DNA of 64,000 nucleotides from Deinococcus aquaticus (GCF_028622095.1 NZ_CP115165.1:372001-436000); one strand, 5' to 3'; shown: positions 30,182 through 41,601, counted from the stretch's first letter. The notes: generated by a model not told the origin, from the letters alone. Program-made: numbers and translations.

Positions 30182-31006
30182 ATGCTGCCCCATACCGGAG
30201 TGACCCAGGCCGCAGCGACACAGGCCCCAGTAACCCAGGCCGATCTGCCCCGGCTGGCGCTGGCAGAGGCCGCCGCGCACGCCCGCTACGGTCAGCCGCA
30301 GGGTGCGCTGGCGGTCTTCGGCCCGCTGGTGGCCGTGCACGACCAGCCGGACTCACCGCTGAATAGCGCGTGGCACGACGGCACCCGTCCCCCCACGCCG
30401 CAGGAACTGGCGGACTTCCGGGCCTTCTGCGCCGCTCACGGGCAGCGGCCCACCCTGCACCTGCTGTCTCACGCCGCGCCGACCCTGATCCCGCTGCTGG
30501 GCGAGCATGGATACACGCTGACGTACGTGCTGCACGCCTACCTGCACGACCTGACCAGCCTGCCACCCGCCCCGGCCCTGCCCGTGCAGGAAACCACCGA
30601 CGCCCACGCCTGGGCCGCCGTGTGCGCCCGGGGTTTCGGGCCTGGCAGTGAGGCCATCATGGAGCGGGTCGCGCGGACGCCCGGCACCCGACTGTTCCTG
30701 GCAGGCGGGCCTGACGTACACACAGCAGAAGAAGCCATGGGGGCCGCCGCCCTCTCCGTGACCGGGTTCAGCACGGGCAATGGCACCGGCAGCGGTGTGG
30801 CCGCCGCGCTGCACGGCACCTCCACCCGCCCGGAACACCGGGGCCAGGGCGCGCAGACGGCGCTGCTGGCCGCCCGCCTGCACGCTGCCGCGCAGGCCGG
30901 GGCGGACCTGACCAGCGTGTTCGTGACGCCCGGCACGCCCAGCGAACGCAACATCGGCCGCGCCGGGTTCCGGCTGGCGGGCCTGCGCCTGACCTTCAGC
31001 GCCTGA
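30182..31006 (+). CDS. GNAT-family N-acetyltransferase
   Basis: A 274-residue protein with a C-terminal GNAT domain. STRPEHRGQGAQTALLAAR is the acetyl-CoA motif A (RxxGxGA) and SERNIGRAGFRLAG the motif B region. The N-terminal half looks like a degenerate second GNAT fold. The acceptor is unknown. Leaderless-type start: TATGAT (30170-30175) 6 nt before ATG 30182, which selects this ATG over an open frame 10 codons longer. Confidence 0.8.
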   Translation: MLPHTGVTQAAATQAPVTQADLPRLALAEAAAHARYGQPQGALAVFGPLVAVHDQPDSPLNSAWHDGTRPPTPQELADFRAFCAAHGQRPTLHLLSHAAPTLIPLLGEHGYTLTYVLHAYLHDLTSLPPAPALPVQETTDAHAWAAVCARGFGPGSEAIMERVARTPGTRLFLAGGPDVHTAEEAMGAAALSVTGFSTGNGTGSGVAAALHGTSTRPEHRGQGAQTALLAARLHAAAQAGADLTSVFVTPGTPSERNIGRAGFRLAGLRLTFSA

Positions 31007-31037
31007 GCGTTCCGGCGGCGCGGGCGTAGGCTGGAGC

Positions 31038-31760
31038 ATGACCACGCCCCCTGTACCCAAGCCCGATCAGAGCCTGTCGTTCCAGTCGGGTGGCCGCGCC
31101 CTGCACGCCGAGGTCTTCCGGCCCGCCGGATCACACCCGGAGCGGCCGGTGCCGGGCGTGCTGGTCATTCACGAGGCGTTCGGACTGACCGACGACATCC
31201 GCGCCATTGCCGCCCGCTTCGCCGGGGCCGGGTACGCGGCGCTGGCCGTGGACCTGTTCAGCGGCCGGCCCGCTGCCGTCTGCATGACCCGGTTGCTGGG
31301 CGGCATCTTCCTGAACTCGCTGGAACACCAGGGCGTGCAGGACACCCGCGCGGCGCTGGGCGTGCTGGGAGACCTGCCCGGCGTGGACGGCGCGCGGCTG
31401 GGCGCCGTCGGCTTCTGCCTGGGCGGCAGTCTGGCCGTGGCGATGGCCTGCACCGACGACCGCCTGCGGGCCGTGGCCCCGTACTACGGGTTCAACCCGC
31501 GCCCCGCCGGGGCCCTGGCGCGCGCCTGCCCGGTCGTGGGCAGCTTTCCGGGCCGCGACATCACCCGCCAGCAGGGCGAGCGGCTGCGCGGCGCGCTGGA
31601 GCAGGCGCAGGTGCCGCACGACGTGAAGATCTACCCGGACGCCCGGCACTCCTTCGCGAACCGGGGGCCGAACTTCGACGCGGTCGCCAGCGAGGACGCC
31701 TGGACGCGCGTTCTGGAGTTCTTCGCGCAGCACGTCACGCACGGCCCCGCAGGACACTGA
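31038..31760 (+). CDS. Dienelactone hydrolase family protein
   Basis: A 240-residue alpha/beta hydrolase with the cysteine nucleophile elbow GFCLGG typical of dienelactone hydrolases, an oxyanion region VLVIHEAFGLTDDIRAIA, and a catalytic His in DARHSFANR. These enzymes open lactone rings or cut esters and carboxymethyl compounds; the substrate is unknown. Leaderless-type start: TAGGCT 5 nt before the ATG. It follows the acetyltransferase gene by 31 nt but has its own promoter. Confidence 0.9.
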   Translation: MTTPPVPKPDQSLSFQSGGRALHAEVFRPAGSHPERPVPGVLVIHEAFGLTDDIRAIAARFAGAGYAALAVDLFSGRPAAVCMTRLLGGIFLNSLEHQGVQDTRAALGVLGDLPGVDGARLGAVGFCLGGSLAVAMACTDDRLRAVAPYYGFNPRPAGALARACPVVGSFPGRDITRQQGERLRGALEQAQVPHDVKIYPDARHSFANRGPNFDAVASEDAWTRVLEFFAQHVTHGPAGH

Positions 31761-31796
31761 GGGCCGCCGTGTCGCGCAAGCTGTGTCTCCCGCTCC

Positions 31797-32693
31797 TCAG
31801 GGACCTGTGGCGGCGCGCACGGCGTCCCGGACGGCGGCGCACACGGCCTCCTGCACCAGTGCCACCAGCAGCAGCGGATCGGCCGGGGGCAGGGTCGCGG
31901 CGCTCAGGACGAAGGCGCTGTCACCGTCCCAGGGGGTGTGGCTGGGGTGAATCACGCGGGCCAGCGCGGTCTGCGCGGCGTCCGCGAGGCGGCGGCACTC
32001 GTTCTTGCTCAGGGTGTGCTCGGTGACCACGGCGATCAGGGTGGTGTTCTCCACGTCGCCGGGCGTGAAGGCCGTGGCCCCCGGCCCCACACCTGGACCG
32101 GCCAGCACGCCGCCCCGTTCGTCCAGCACGTCCCCGATGGGGTTCACGACGGCCAGTGCGCCCACGCGGACGCCGTGCCGTTCGATCAGGACGCTGCCCA
32201 GGCCGCCCGGCACGGCCCCGCTGCCCAGGTACTTGCCGGCGGTCGCGCCCGTTCCGGCGCCCACCAGACCGCGCGCCACCGGGTCGGCACTGGCGGCGCG
32301 GGCGGCCAGTTCGCCCTCGCGCTCGCCGGGGCGGATGTCGGCGCGGCCCACGCCCAAGTCGTAGATCACGGCGGCCGGGACCAGCGGCACGCGCGCCCAG
32401 GGCGTCTCGTGCCCGACGCCGCGTTCCTCCAGCACCCGGACCACGCCGCCCGCCGCACTCAGGCCGAAGGCACTGCCGCCGGTCAGGAGCAGCGCGTGCA
32501 CCCGCTCGACCTTCTTGTCGGGCGAGAGCAGCACGCCCTCACGCGTACCGGGGCTGGGTCCCAGGAACGACGCGGACGCCACCGCGCCCTCCGGGGGGCA
32601 CAGGATCACGGTGCAGCCGGTGCGCGCCTGGGCGTGGGTCCAGTGGCCCACCAGGAAGCCCGGAACGCCGGTCAGGGTACGGTTCTCGCTCAT
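31797..32693 (-). CDS. P1 (S58/DmpA) family peptidase
   Basis: A 298-residue N-terminal-nucleophile hydrolase related to DmpA and BapA aminopeptidases, which cleave themselves to activate. Family motifs are LLTGGSAFGLSAAGGVV, VIYDLGVGRADIRPG, GLVGAGTGATAGK and DVENTTLIAVVTEHTLSK, the last spanning the expected autocleavage site before a Thr. Start ATG 32693 has a GGAGC nearby. It converges with the dienelactone hydrolase gene. Confidence 0.9.
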   Translation of the reverse strand: MSENRTLTGVPGFLVGHWTHAQARTGCTVILCPPEGAVASASFLGPSPGTREGVLLSPDKKVERVHALLLTGGSAFGLSAAGGVVRVLEERGVGHETPWARVPLVPAAVIYDLGVGRADIRPGEREGELAARAASADPVARGLVGAGTGATAGKYLGSGAVPGGLGSVLIERHGVRVGALAVVNPIGDVLDERGGVLAGPGVGPGATAFTPGDVENTTLIAVVTEHTLSKNECRRLADAAQTALARVIHPSHTPWDGDSAFVLSAATLPPADPLLLVALVQEAVCAAVRDAVRAATGP

Positions 32694-32813
32694 GCGCTCC
32701 AGCAGAGCACAGGACTTCCAGAAACGACAGACCAGAAACGACCCGCCAGAAATGACAGGGAGGCGCGCCGTGACTCTGGTTCACGGCGCGCCTCCTGGGG
32801 GAGTGGGTTGTGG

Positions 32814-33830
32814 TCAGCTTGCGTCGGGGGTGGGGTCGTTACGGGTGCGCCACAGGCTCAGCAGCACGCCGCCCGCAAGGATGCCCAGCGTGACCGTCAG
32901 GCTGATGGCGGGGTCGACCTTGCCGTAGAACTGCGCGTAGAAGATCTTGGCGCCGATGAACACCAGCACCAGCGCCAGCGCGGGTTTGAGGGCCTCGAAG
33001 CGGTGGACCATGGCGGCCAGCGCGAAGTACAGGGCGCGCAGACCCAGGATGGCGAAGATGTTGCTGGTGTACACGATGAACGGGTCCTGCGTGATGGCGA
33101 AGATGGCGGGAATGCTGTCCACGGCGAAGATCACGTCGGCGAATTCCACGACCAGCAGGGCCAGCAGCAGCGGCGTGGCGTGCAGGCGCAGGCGGCCCCG
33201 GGCGTCGGGCAGGCGAGTCAGGAACTTCTGGCCGTCCAGGGTGGGGCTGACGGGCACGAAGCGCCGCAGGAGGCGCACGGCGGGGTGGGCCTGCATGTCG
33301 GGGGTTTCCTCGTCGCCGCCGCGCAGGAGTTTGACACCGGTCAGCAGCAGGAACGCGCCGAAGATCCACATGATCCAGTCGAACTGCGTGACGAGCGCGG
33401 TGCCCAGGCCGATCATCAGGCCGCGCAGGATGATCACGCCCAGAATCCCCCAGAACAGCACGCGGTGTTGCAGGTGGCGGGGAATGGCGAACGACGCGAA
33501 GATCACGCTGATCACGAACACGTTATCCAGTGCCAGGGCCTTTTCCAGCGCGAAGCCGGTCAGGTACGCCATGCCGCTCTCGGCGCCCAGCGTGAACCAC
33601 ACCCACCCGCCGAAGGCCAGCGCGACCGCGATGTAGAAGGCACTCAGTTTAAGGCTGCTGCCGATGCCGATCACCTGATCCTCGGCGGCCACGCCGGCCG
33701 CGTCGGCGCGGCGGCGGCGCAGACGGTCCAGCACGCCGAGGTCAAAGGCCAGGAGCGCGCCGACGAGGGTAATGAAAACCAGCCACATCCAGGTGGGTTG
33801 GCCGAGCCAGGGGGTCATGAGGGCGTCCAC
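32814..33830 (-). CDS. TerC/Alx-family membrane protein (probable Mn2+ exporter)
   Basis: A 338-residue protein with about nine membrane segments. The TerC signatures are FITLVGALLAFDLGVLD, FALEKALALDNVFVISVIF, LLVVEFADVIFAVDSIPA and SNIFAILGLRALYF; acidic residues in helices (ALALDN, EFADVIFAVDS) would bind metal. Family members export Mn2+ or supply exoenzymes with it. GTG 33830 follows GGAGG by 6 nt. A yybP-ykoY riboswitch precedes the gene, which strongly supports a manganese role; Mn handling is central to Deinococcus oxidative resistance. Confidence 0.93.
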   Translation of the reverse strand: MDALMTPWLGQPTWMWLVFITLVGALLAFDLGVLDRLRRRRADAAGVAAEDQVIGIGSSLKLSAFYIAVALAFGGWVWFTLGAESGMAYLTGFALEKALALDNVFVISVIFASFAIPRHLQHRVLFWGILGVIILRGLMIGLGTALVTQFDWIMWIFGAFLLLTGVKLLRGGDEETPDMQAHPAVRLLRRFVPVSPTLDGQKFLTRLPDARGRLRLHATPLLLALLVVEFADVIFAVDSIPAIFAITQDPFIVYTSNIFAILGLRALYFALAAMVHRFEALKPALALVLVFIGAKIFYAQFYGKVDPAISLTVTLGILAGGVLLSLWRTRNDPTPDAS

Positions 33831-33899
33831 GGTGTTCCTCCGGTGGGCGCAGCGCGAGATGGTCGGTCACTGACGGGAAGTGTCGTGCCGCAAGACACG

Positions 33900-34060
33900 A
33901 AAACGCCCGGCAGGAGCCGCGGTTCGCGCCGCGTTCCTGCCGGGTCTCTGCCTTTGCTGCTCCTGACCGGGAAACCGTTGGTTTCCGTATTGACGATCAG
34001 GTGCTCCCTGCCGAGAGGCAGGGCGGCTTACTCCCCCGGATTGGCCTTCAGTATCCCCGA
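33900..34060 (-). promoter_or_regulatory. yybP-ykoY manganese riboswitch with terminator
   Basis: On the minus strand GGGGGAGTA (loop L1, 34037-34029) is followed by a GC hairpin, CGTCAATACGG (the L3 region), a further hairpin, and AGAGACC (33949-33943), the order of the Mn2+-sensing yybP-ykoY aptamer. The closing stem can be CCGGG (34039-34035) with CCCGG (33944-33940). The same CCCGG starts a terminator stem (33944-33935 with 33915-33906) followed by TTTT (33903-33900). The two folds exclude each other, so Mn2+ binding should switch terC on. Confidence 0.88.
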
Positions 34061-34084
34061 AGCGGACGCCGCACGGATGAGAGA

Positions 34085-34113
34085 TTGGTAAAGTCCAGTC
34101 GAAGGGTTGGCAA
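34085..34113 (-). promoter_or_regulatory. terC promoter
   Basis: TTGCCA (34113-34108) and TACCAA (34090-34085) are spaced 17 nt apart, placing the transcript start near 34078, just before the riboswitch aptamer. Confidence 0.6.
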
Positions 34114-34179
34114 CCCTATGCAGCACAACACCCGCCCAGAGCGCGGTGGCTTCCGGGCGGGTGCCGATGGACCCTCGGA

Positions 34180-34848
<669 letters not shown>

Positions 34849-35108
34849 AGCTGCCTTTTCGTCTCCTCATCCCTGGGATGTTCAGTGGCCCGGCTGGGCG
34901 CTGCCCTGGCAGGCCAGGGAGGCACGCAACCGTGGGTGTGTCCGCTTCGGATGCCGGTGCACCTGTTTCCGGCCCATCGTAGGGGCCCGGAAGGTCCCGG
35001 GGGACTCAGGTACGGTTTAGGGTCCCTTAACAGCCGTCAAATCCTGCCGTTCAGGGGCACGGAATCTGCGCGGCGTTCAGGTGGAATCCGGCGCGCCGAC
35101 CAGGGCGG

Positions 35109-35387
35109 TCAGGCCGGGCCGGGCACGATCACGTCGTCCACCTGCACCTCGTGGCGCAGCAGCAGCGTTTTCAGGCGTTGCGTGGCGGCGGCGGCCAGCG
35201 CCTGATCGCGCGGGTGGAACACCAGGGTCAGGCGGGCCGCCGCGCCGGGCCGGGGCTCCTGCACCTGCACCTGAAGCGGGCGGCGGAAGGCCGGGTCGCG
35301 CATCAGGTCGCGCAGGATGCGGGTAAAGGTCAGCTCGTCCACGCCGGCCAGCGTGAACGCGATCCCCAGCGGCGCCTGATCGGTCAT
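35109..35387 (-). CDS. Small conserved-looking protein, unknown
   Basis: A 92-residue alpha/beta protein (MTDQAPLGIAFTLAGVDEL to VDDVIVPGPA). Family not recognised. ATG 35387 is fixed by TACGCT (35400-35395) 7 nt upstream; a longer frame running into the divergent gene is rejected. It may share a regulatory region with the alpha/beta hydrolase gene, since the two starts are 127 bp apart. Confidence 0.65.
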   Translation of the reverse strand: MTDQAPLGIAFTLAGVDELTFTRILRDLMRDPAFRRPLQVQVQEPRPGAAARLTLVFHPRDQALAAAATQRLKTLLLRHEVQVDDVIVPGPA

Positions 35388-35514
35388 GCGCGGCAGCGTA
35401 GCGCACCGGCCCCCGCACGGGCACCCGCCCCGGCCCCGCACCCGGCCGCAGCGGTGGATGAACCGTGCTGCCCGCCGCTGCGGGGCGCGGTCAGCGCCGA
35501 CTAGAATGCCCGGC

Positions 35515-36501
<987 letters not shown>

Positions 36502-36588
36502 GGCCAGCGCGCAGGGGCCGCGCTAGCCTGTTGTCAGCATGTTCTCAGACGCACTCACGGCGCGGCCCGTATACTCCTGTGTGATCTC

Positions 36589-37626
36589 ATGAAAGGCCTG
36601 ATTCTTGCCGCCGGGCGCGGCAGTCGCCTGCTTCCCATCAGCGCGACCCGCGCCAAGCACGCCGTTCCCGTGGCGGGCCAGCCCATCATTGCCCACGCCG
36701 TGCAGTCCCTGCGGGACGCGGGCATCACGGACATCGGCATCGTGTGCAGCCCGTCCAGCGAGACGGACCTGCGGGACGCCACGCACAGCAGCGGCCACCT
36801 GACCTTCATCCGGCAGCGTGAAGCTCTGGGGACCGGCCACGCCGTCCTGAGTGCCCGCGCCTTCCTGGAAAACCAGCCCACCCTGCTGTACCTGGGCGAC
36901 AACCTCTTCCAGGATCGCCTGACGCCCATGCTCAGCACCCTGCGCGACGCGGACGCCGTGATCGGCGTGAAACAGGTGCCCAACCCGCAGGCGTACGGCG
37001 TGGCCATCGTGAAAAACGGCCGCCTGCTGCGACTCGTCGAGAAACCCCGCAAGCCCGAGAGTAACCTCGCGGCGTGCGGCGTGTTCAGCTTCGGCCCGGC
37101 CCTGCTGGAGTACGTGCAGGACCTGCTGCCCAGCGACCGGGGCGAGATCGAGTTCCCGCAGGCCCTGAGCGCCCTGATGGCCGCCGGAGGGCAGGTACGC
37201 GCCGTGGAATTCAGCGGATTCTGGAGTGACGCCGGCACGCCCGACGACCTGCTGAACGCCAACACCTTCTTCCTGTCGCGCCTGCAGCCCCGCATTGAGG
37301 GCCGTGTGGACCGCAGCGTCGTGACCGGCCCGGTCGTGATCGAGGCGGGCGCGGCCGTCGAGGACAGTGTCATCACGGGACCCGTCTGGATCGGACCGCA
37401 CGCCCTGGTGCGCGGCGCGACCATCGGGCCGGGCGTGAGCATCGGCGCGCACGCCCGCGTGGACAGCGCCCGCGTGCACGCCAGCCTGATCGACGATTTC
37501 GCCCGCGTACTGCACCCCACCCTGCCGCTGTACCGCAGCCTGATCGGCCGTCACGCGCTGGTCACCGCGCCCAGCGACACCGGCCTGCAGATGGTCATCG
37601 GGGACCGCAGCATCATGCGCATGTGA
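36589..37626 (+). CDS. Sugar-1-phosphate nucleotidyltransferase
   Basis: A 345-residue enzyme that would join a sugar 1-phosphate to a nucleotide. The N-terminal Rossmann-like domain shows LILAAGRGSRLLPIS, KHAVPVAGQPIIAHAV and YLGDNLFQD; VEKPRKPESNLAACGVFSF matches the thymidylyltransferase class. From about residue 230 there is a left-handed beta helix (VVTGPVVIEAGAAVEDSVI, ATIGPGVSIGAHARV), as in archaeal-type and GlmU-like enzymes. TATACT lies 13 nt before the ATG, giving a leader of only a few nt. Substrate unknown. Confidence 0.9.
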   Translation: MKGLILAAGRGSRLLPISATRAKHAVPVAGQPIIAHAVQSLRDAGITDIGIVCSPSSETDLRDATHSSGHLTFIRQREALGTGHAVLSARAFLENQPTLLYLGDNLFQDRLTPMLSTLRDADAVIGVKQVPNPQAYGVAIVKNGRLLRLVEKPRKPESNLAACGVFSFGPALLEYVQDLLPSDRGEIEFPQALSALMAAGGQVRAVEFSGFWSDAGTPDDLLNANTFFLSRLQPRIEGRVDRSVVTGPVVIEAGAAVEDSVITGPVWIGPHALVRGATIGPGVSIGAHARVDSARVHASLIDDFARVLHPTLPLYRSLIGRHALVTAPSDTGLQMVIGDRSIMRM

Positions 37627-37757
37627 CGCTGGCCGATGGCTGATGGCGCAGGCCAGACCGCAGCGCGCAGAGAACACAGGCGGCCCGTGCCGACCCTCAA
37701 CCCTCCCCCATCCGGCACACACCCGCCCGCGCCCGGCCCCGGCGTACGCTGGGCGGC

Positions 37758-37970
37758 ATGACACAACGCGATGGACAGGGCGACGGACCGCAGGCGGACA
37801 CCGCAGCTTCCGGGGGCGACCTGCCGGTCAATGCCAGGGGCGAGGTGCTGATCAGCGGCCTGGATACCGGACCGCTGACGCAGGAGCGCGAGAACGTCTC
37901 GCCGACCGATCAGCTCGCCCGGTTCCAGCCGGCGCACCCCAACCGCGAACCCACCGACGAGGACGGCTGA
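37758..37970 (+). CDS. Small acidic protein, unknown
   Basis: A 70-residue hydrophilic, probably disordered protein (MTQRDGQGDGPQ to NREPTDEDG). No family. The start has the leaderless arrangement (TACGCT 37745-37750, 7 nt before ATG), which is the main reason to accept it as a gene. It resembles in composition the small protein at 13351 but shares no clear motif with it. Confidence 0.55.
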   Translation: MTQRDGQGDGPQADTAASGGDLPVNARGEVLISGLDTGPLTQERENVSPTDQLARFQPAHPNREPTDEDG

Positions 37971-38090
37971 ACCGACGCCAGCACCGGCCCTTCCCCCGGC
38001 CGGACGCCCCGCTGCGCTAGAATGCTCCCTGCACGCGCCCCCGACCCCCAGGGACCCGGTGGGCGCAGTTTCACGTAAGGAGTGTTCAAC

Positions 38091-38822
38091 ATGGCCGGTC
38101 ACAGCAAATGGTCGCAGATCAAGCGCAAAAAAGGCGCGAACGACAAGAAACGCAGCGCGATGTACTCCAAGCACATCCGCGCCATTCAGGCGGCCGTCCG
38201 TTCCGGCGGCACCGGTGACCCCAGCGGGAACCTCAGCCTGAAAAACGCCATCGCCGCCGCCAAGAGCGACACGGTCCCGGTCGACAACATCGAGAACGCC
38301 ATCAAACGCGCCGTCGGGGCCGGTGAAGGCGCCGCCGAATTCAAGGAAGTCACGTACGAGGGGTACGGCCCCGGCGGAACGGCCCTGCTGATCGAGGCGC
38401 TGACCGACAACGTGAACCGCACCGTCGCCGACATCCGCGCCGTGTTCAACAAGCGCGGCGGCAGTCTGGGCACCAGCGGCAGCGTCGCGTGGCAGTTCGA
38501 GAAGAAAGGCGTGATCCTCCTGACCGACACCAGCGAACAGGCGCAGGAAACCGCCATCGAGCACGGCGCCGAAGACATCCAGGAATCCGAGGAAGGTCTG
38601 GCCATCAGCACCGGCCCCAACGACCTGTACGCCGTGCAGGACGCCCTGAGCGCCGCCGGGTTCAGCATCGAGAACGCCCAGGTGGACATGATCCCCAGCA
38701 ACACTGTCGCCGTCGCCGGTGACGACGCCCGCAAACTGCTCGTCCTGATCGACGTCCTCGAAGAACTCGACGACGTGCAGAACGTCTACAGCAACGCCGA
38801 CCTCCCCGACGACGAGGAATAA
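38091..38822 (+). CDS. yebC: YebC/TACO1 family protein
   Basis: A 243-residue YebC-family protein, formerly called a transcriptional regulator and now linked to translation through polyproline stretches. It starts [20 protein letters not shown], the family signature, and contains [19 protein letters not shown] and an acidic C-terminus. AAGGAG lies 9 nt before the ATG, and TAGAAT at 38018-38023 is the likely -10, so this mRNA has a proper leader. Length is normal. Confidence 0.96.
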   Translation: MAGHSKWSQIKRKKGANDKKRSAMYSKHIRAIQAAVRSGGTGDPSGNLSLKNAIAAAKSDTVPVDNIENAIKRAVGAGEGAAEFKEVTYEGYGPGGTALLIEALTDNVNRTVADIRAVFNKRGGSLGTSGSVAWQFEKKGVILLTDTSEQAQETAIEHGAEDIQESEEGLAISTGPNDLYAVQDALSAAGFSIENAQVDMIPSNTVAVAGDDARKLLVLIDVLEELDDVQNVYSNADLPDDEE

Positions 38823-38838
38823 AGGTCGACAGTAGAAG

Positions 38839-38880
38839 GTTGATGGGTGATGGAGGGTATGACCTCCATCACCCATCAAC
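38839..38880. terminator. 18-bp perfect hairpin between convergent genes
   Basis: Arms 38839-38856 and 38863-38880 pair perfectly over 18 bp around gtatga. It lies 17 nt after the yebC stop and 17 nt before the end of the opposing amidohydrolase gene. No T-run is present. The stem is AT-richer than the region (gttgatgggtgatggagg). Confidence 0.7.
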
Positions 38881-38896
38881 TGTTAACCATCAACCC

Positions 38897-40396
38897 TCAC
38901 AGCACCAGGGCCTGTGCGTTCCCGCCGAGGCGGTCCCAGAGGGTGAAGGCAGCGCGTGCGCCGGGGCGGATGATGCCCTCGTCGTTCCAGCCGGCGGCCA
39001 GAGCGGGGCCGCGCGTGTGGGCGTGCAGGACGTCGTGTTCGGTCAGGGCCTCACTGGGCGCGACGCGGACGCCGCTGTCGTCCACGCGGGTGATGGCGGC
39101 GGCGAAGTTCGCGCGGTACTCGGGTGGCGCGACCGGGGCGTCGCTGCCGAACGCGAGGACCGCCCCGGCGTCCCGTAGTGACCGGAAGGCGTAACTGAGG
39201 TGTTCGAGGTGCGGCATGAGTTCGCGGATCATGGGGCCGTCTGCCTGGAGGTGGATGGGCTGCACGCTGGCGGTCAGGCCCCGGAAGCGCGGGACGTCCT
39301 CGGCGCGCAGGTGCTGGGCGTGCTCAACGCGCAGGCGGATGCCGCGCGCCTCGGCGTGGGGGCGCAGGCGGTCGTAGGCGTTCAGGACCTCGGTGTTCGC
39401 GCGGTCCCCGATAGCGTGCGTGACGGGGGTCAGGCCCAGTTCGATGGCCTCGCGGCCCAGGTCCGCGATGAGTTCCGGCGGGTCCAGCGGCATGCCGGTG
39501 CCCGAGCCGTCTGCGAAACCGGGCGCGTGCAGCCACGCGGTGCGGCTGCCGAGCGCGCCGTCCGCGAAGAACTTAACGCCTCCCCACTGGAACAGTCCGC
39601 CGGGCGTGCGGTTCAGGCCCAGGGCGCGGGCGTGCCCGAGGCGGTCGTGCGGCAGGCACGCCCACACCCGCAATGGCAGTTCGTCCTGCTGCGCGAGGGT
39701 CTGGAGGGCGCGGGGCGCCTCGACCGGCTCGAAAGCCATGGTGTGCGCGCTCACGTAACCGCGCGCGGCCAGATCGTCCGCTCCGGCGCGGGCCGCCGCG
39801 AGGTACTGCGCGTCACTGGGGGCCGGAATGGCGCGGGCCACGAGGTCAGACGCGCTTTCCAGCAGGCAACCCAGCGGCCGCACGATCCGTCCACCCTGCG
39901 GGTCTGGCGTGTCGTCCGTAACGCCCGCCAGTCTCAGCGCGGCGCTGTTCGCCCAGCTCAGGTGCAGGTCCCGCGAGTACAGCATGACCGGATGGTGCGG
40001 GCTGACCTCGTCCAGCAGCGCCGCCGACGGGTACCCGCTCAGGCCCAGTTCCGAGAGCAGGAACCCCCCGCCGCGAATCCAGGTGCCGGGCGGCGTGTTC
40101 ATCACGCGCTGCGCCACGCGGGCCTGCACCTCCGCGACACTCCGCGCGCCGTGCAGTGGCACCTCCGAGAGCGAGAACCCGTACGTGACCAGATGAATGT
40201 GCGCCTCCGCCAGCCCCGGCGTGAGCAGCAGGTCCCGGTGATCGAGCACCTGCGCGCCCGGCGCCAGCGCCGCCAGTTCCTCGCGCGACCCGGCCGCCAG
40301 AACCCGCCCGCCCCCCACCAGCACGGCCTGCACCTCCGGCCGGGCGTCATCGAGCGTCAGGGTCCGGGCGTGAATCACGGTCAGCGGGTGCGTCAT
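38897..40396 (-). CDS. Amidohydrolase family protein (YtcJ-like)
   Basis: A 499-residue metal-dependent hydrolase of the amidohydrolase-3 group. Metal-site motifs are [13 protein letters not shown] (HxH), [29 protein letters not shown] and [17 protein letters not shown] (catalytic Asp). The composite N- and C-terminal beta-sandwich is complete. The substrate (N-acyl amino acid or cyclic amide) is not shown. Leaderless-type start: TAGGCT (40409-40404) 7 nt before ATG 40396. It is divergent from the response-regulator gene. Confidence 0.9.
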   Translation of the reverse strand: MTHPLTVIHARTLTLDDARPEVQAVLVGGGRVLAAGSREELAALAPGAQVLDHRDLLLTPGLAEAHIHLVTYGFSLSEVPLHGARSVAEVQARVAQRVMNTPPGTWIRGGGFLLSELGLSGYPSAALLDEVSPHHPVMLYSRDLHLSWANSAALRLAGVTDDTPDPQGGRIVRPLGCLLESASDLVARAIPAPSDAQYLAAARAGADDLAARGYVSAHTMAFEPVEAPRALQTLAQQDELPLRVWACLPHDRLGHARALGLNRTPGGLFQWGGVKFFADGALGSRTAWLHAPGFADGSGTGMPLDPPELIADLGREAIELGLTPVTHAIGDRANTEVLNAYDRLRPHAEARGIRLRVEHAQHLRAEDVPRFRGLTASVQPIHLQADGPMIRELMPHLEHLSYAFRSLRDAGAVLAFGSDAPVAPPEYRANFAAAITRVDDSGVRVAPSEALTEHDVLHAHTRGPALAAGWNDEGIIRPGARAAFTLWDRLGGNAQALVL

Positions 40397-40549
40397 GCCC
40401 GACAGCCTACGGCACACGCCCCTGCACCCGCCCCGCACGCACGGAACGCCGCGCCAGCGCGTCCAGCCAGTCAAAACACCCACCCTGCCGGGTGTACCGC
40501 GCCGCGCCTGCGCCCCCAGTTGGCCCGCCGTCCTGTTAAACTGAGCGGC

Positions 40550-41584
40550 ATGCCCCGCATCCTCGTGGTGGACGACGACTCTGCCATCCTCAAACTCGTC
40601 AGCGTGATCCTCTCCCGCGCCGGGCATGAGGTTCGCACCAGCACCCATCCCGTCGAAGCCCTCGACCTGCTGAAAGTCTTCACGCCGGACCTCGTGATCA
40701 GCGACGTCGTCATGCCCTACATGACCGGCCTGGAATTCCTGGAGAAACTCCGCGCGCACGAGCAACTGTCCGCCATTCCGTTCATGCTGCTCTCCAGCCA
40801 CGCCGAACGCGGCGACGTGCGGCGCGGCATGAACCTCGGCGCGGACGACTACCTGCCCAAACCCTTCACGCCCCAGGACCTGACCACCGCCATCGACGCA
40901 AGGCTGCGCCGCGCCGGACTGACCCTGCAAGGCGAAAGCGGCATGCAGGCCAAGGGCCTCGGCACCGCGCAGGTCATGTGGCAGGGCAGCGCCGTCTCCT
41001 GGGTCAGCCGCAAGGCCCTCGAACTGTTCTTCTACCTGCTGGAACACAAGGAAGTCACCAGCTGGGAAGCCGCCGAGGCCCTGTGGCCCGAAAAGGACGA
41101 GGCGCGCGCCAGCAGCCTGTTCCACACCACCCTGCACCGCCTGCGCCGCAGCCTGAGCAACGAAGCCGTCGTCAGCGCCAACCGCCGCTACGCGCTGGCC
41201 AGCGACCTGAACCCCGAATACGACGTGCAACGCTTCGAACTGCTCGCCGCGCAGGCCGAACAGGGCAGCCTCGGCCTTGAGGAACTCCGGGAACTCGTCA
41301 CGCAGTACGGACACTTCCTGCCCGGCACCGACAGCCCCTGGGCCGACGACGTCCGCTCCCGCCTCGAACAGAAACAACTCAGCCTGCTCGGCGTGGCCGC
41401 CCGCGCCGCCACCGAAGCCGGACGCGACCGCGACGCCGCCCAGTTCCACCAGCGCGCCCTGGCCCTCGACCCCATGAGCGAACTCGACTGGCAAGGCCTC
41501 GCCCGCGCCCTCGACACCATCGGCGACCCCCGCGCCCGCCTCGCCGCGCAACGCGAAGCATGGTGGGCCGTCGACCTCGACTGA
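40550..41584 (+). CDS. Response regulator with winged-helix and BTAD-type output
   Basis: A 344-residue protein. The receiver spans 1 to about 120 ([16 protein letters not shown], phospho-acceptor D52 in [14 protein letters not shown]104-region PKPFTPQDL). From about 140 a winged helix resembles SARP DNA-binding domains ([33 protein letters not shown]), then a helical BTAD-like repeat region to the end ([21 protein letters not shown]). It is probably a transcription activator. Leaderless-type start: TAAACT (40537-40542) 7 nt before the ATG. No kinase gene is adjacent. Confidence 0.87.
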   Translation: MPRILVVDDDSAILKLVSVILSRAGHEVRTSTHPVEALDLLKVFTPDLVISDVVMPYMTGLEFLEKLRAHEQLSAIPFMLLSSHAERGDVRRGMNLGADDYLPKPFTPQDLTTAIDARLRRAGLTLQGESGMQAKGLGTAQVMWQGSAVSWVSRKALELFFYLLEHKEVTSWEAAEALWPEKDEARASSLFHTTLHRLRRSLSNEAVVSANRRYALASDLNPEYDVQRFELLAAQAEQGSLGLEELRELVTQYGHFLPGTDSPWADDVRSRLEQKQLSLLGVAARAATEAGRDRDAAQFHQRALALDPMSELDWQGLARALDTIGDPRARLAAQREAWWAVDLD

Positions 41585-41601
41585 ACCAGCCCCCAGAGAA
41601 C

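Noticed and set aside
39200..40549. Upstream extension of the response-regulator frame by 450 codons
   Set aside because: It is antisense to the amidohydrolase. The regulator starts naturally at ATG 40550 with a -10 box 7 nt before.
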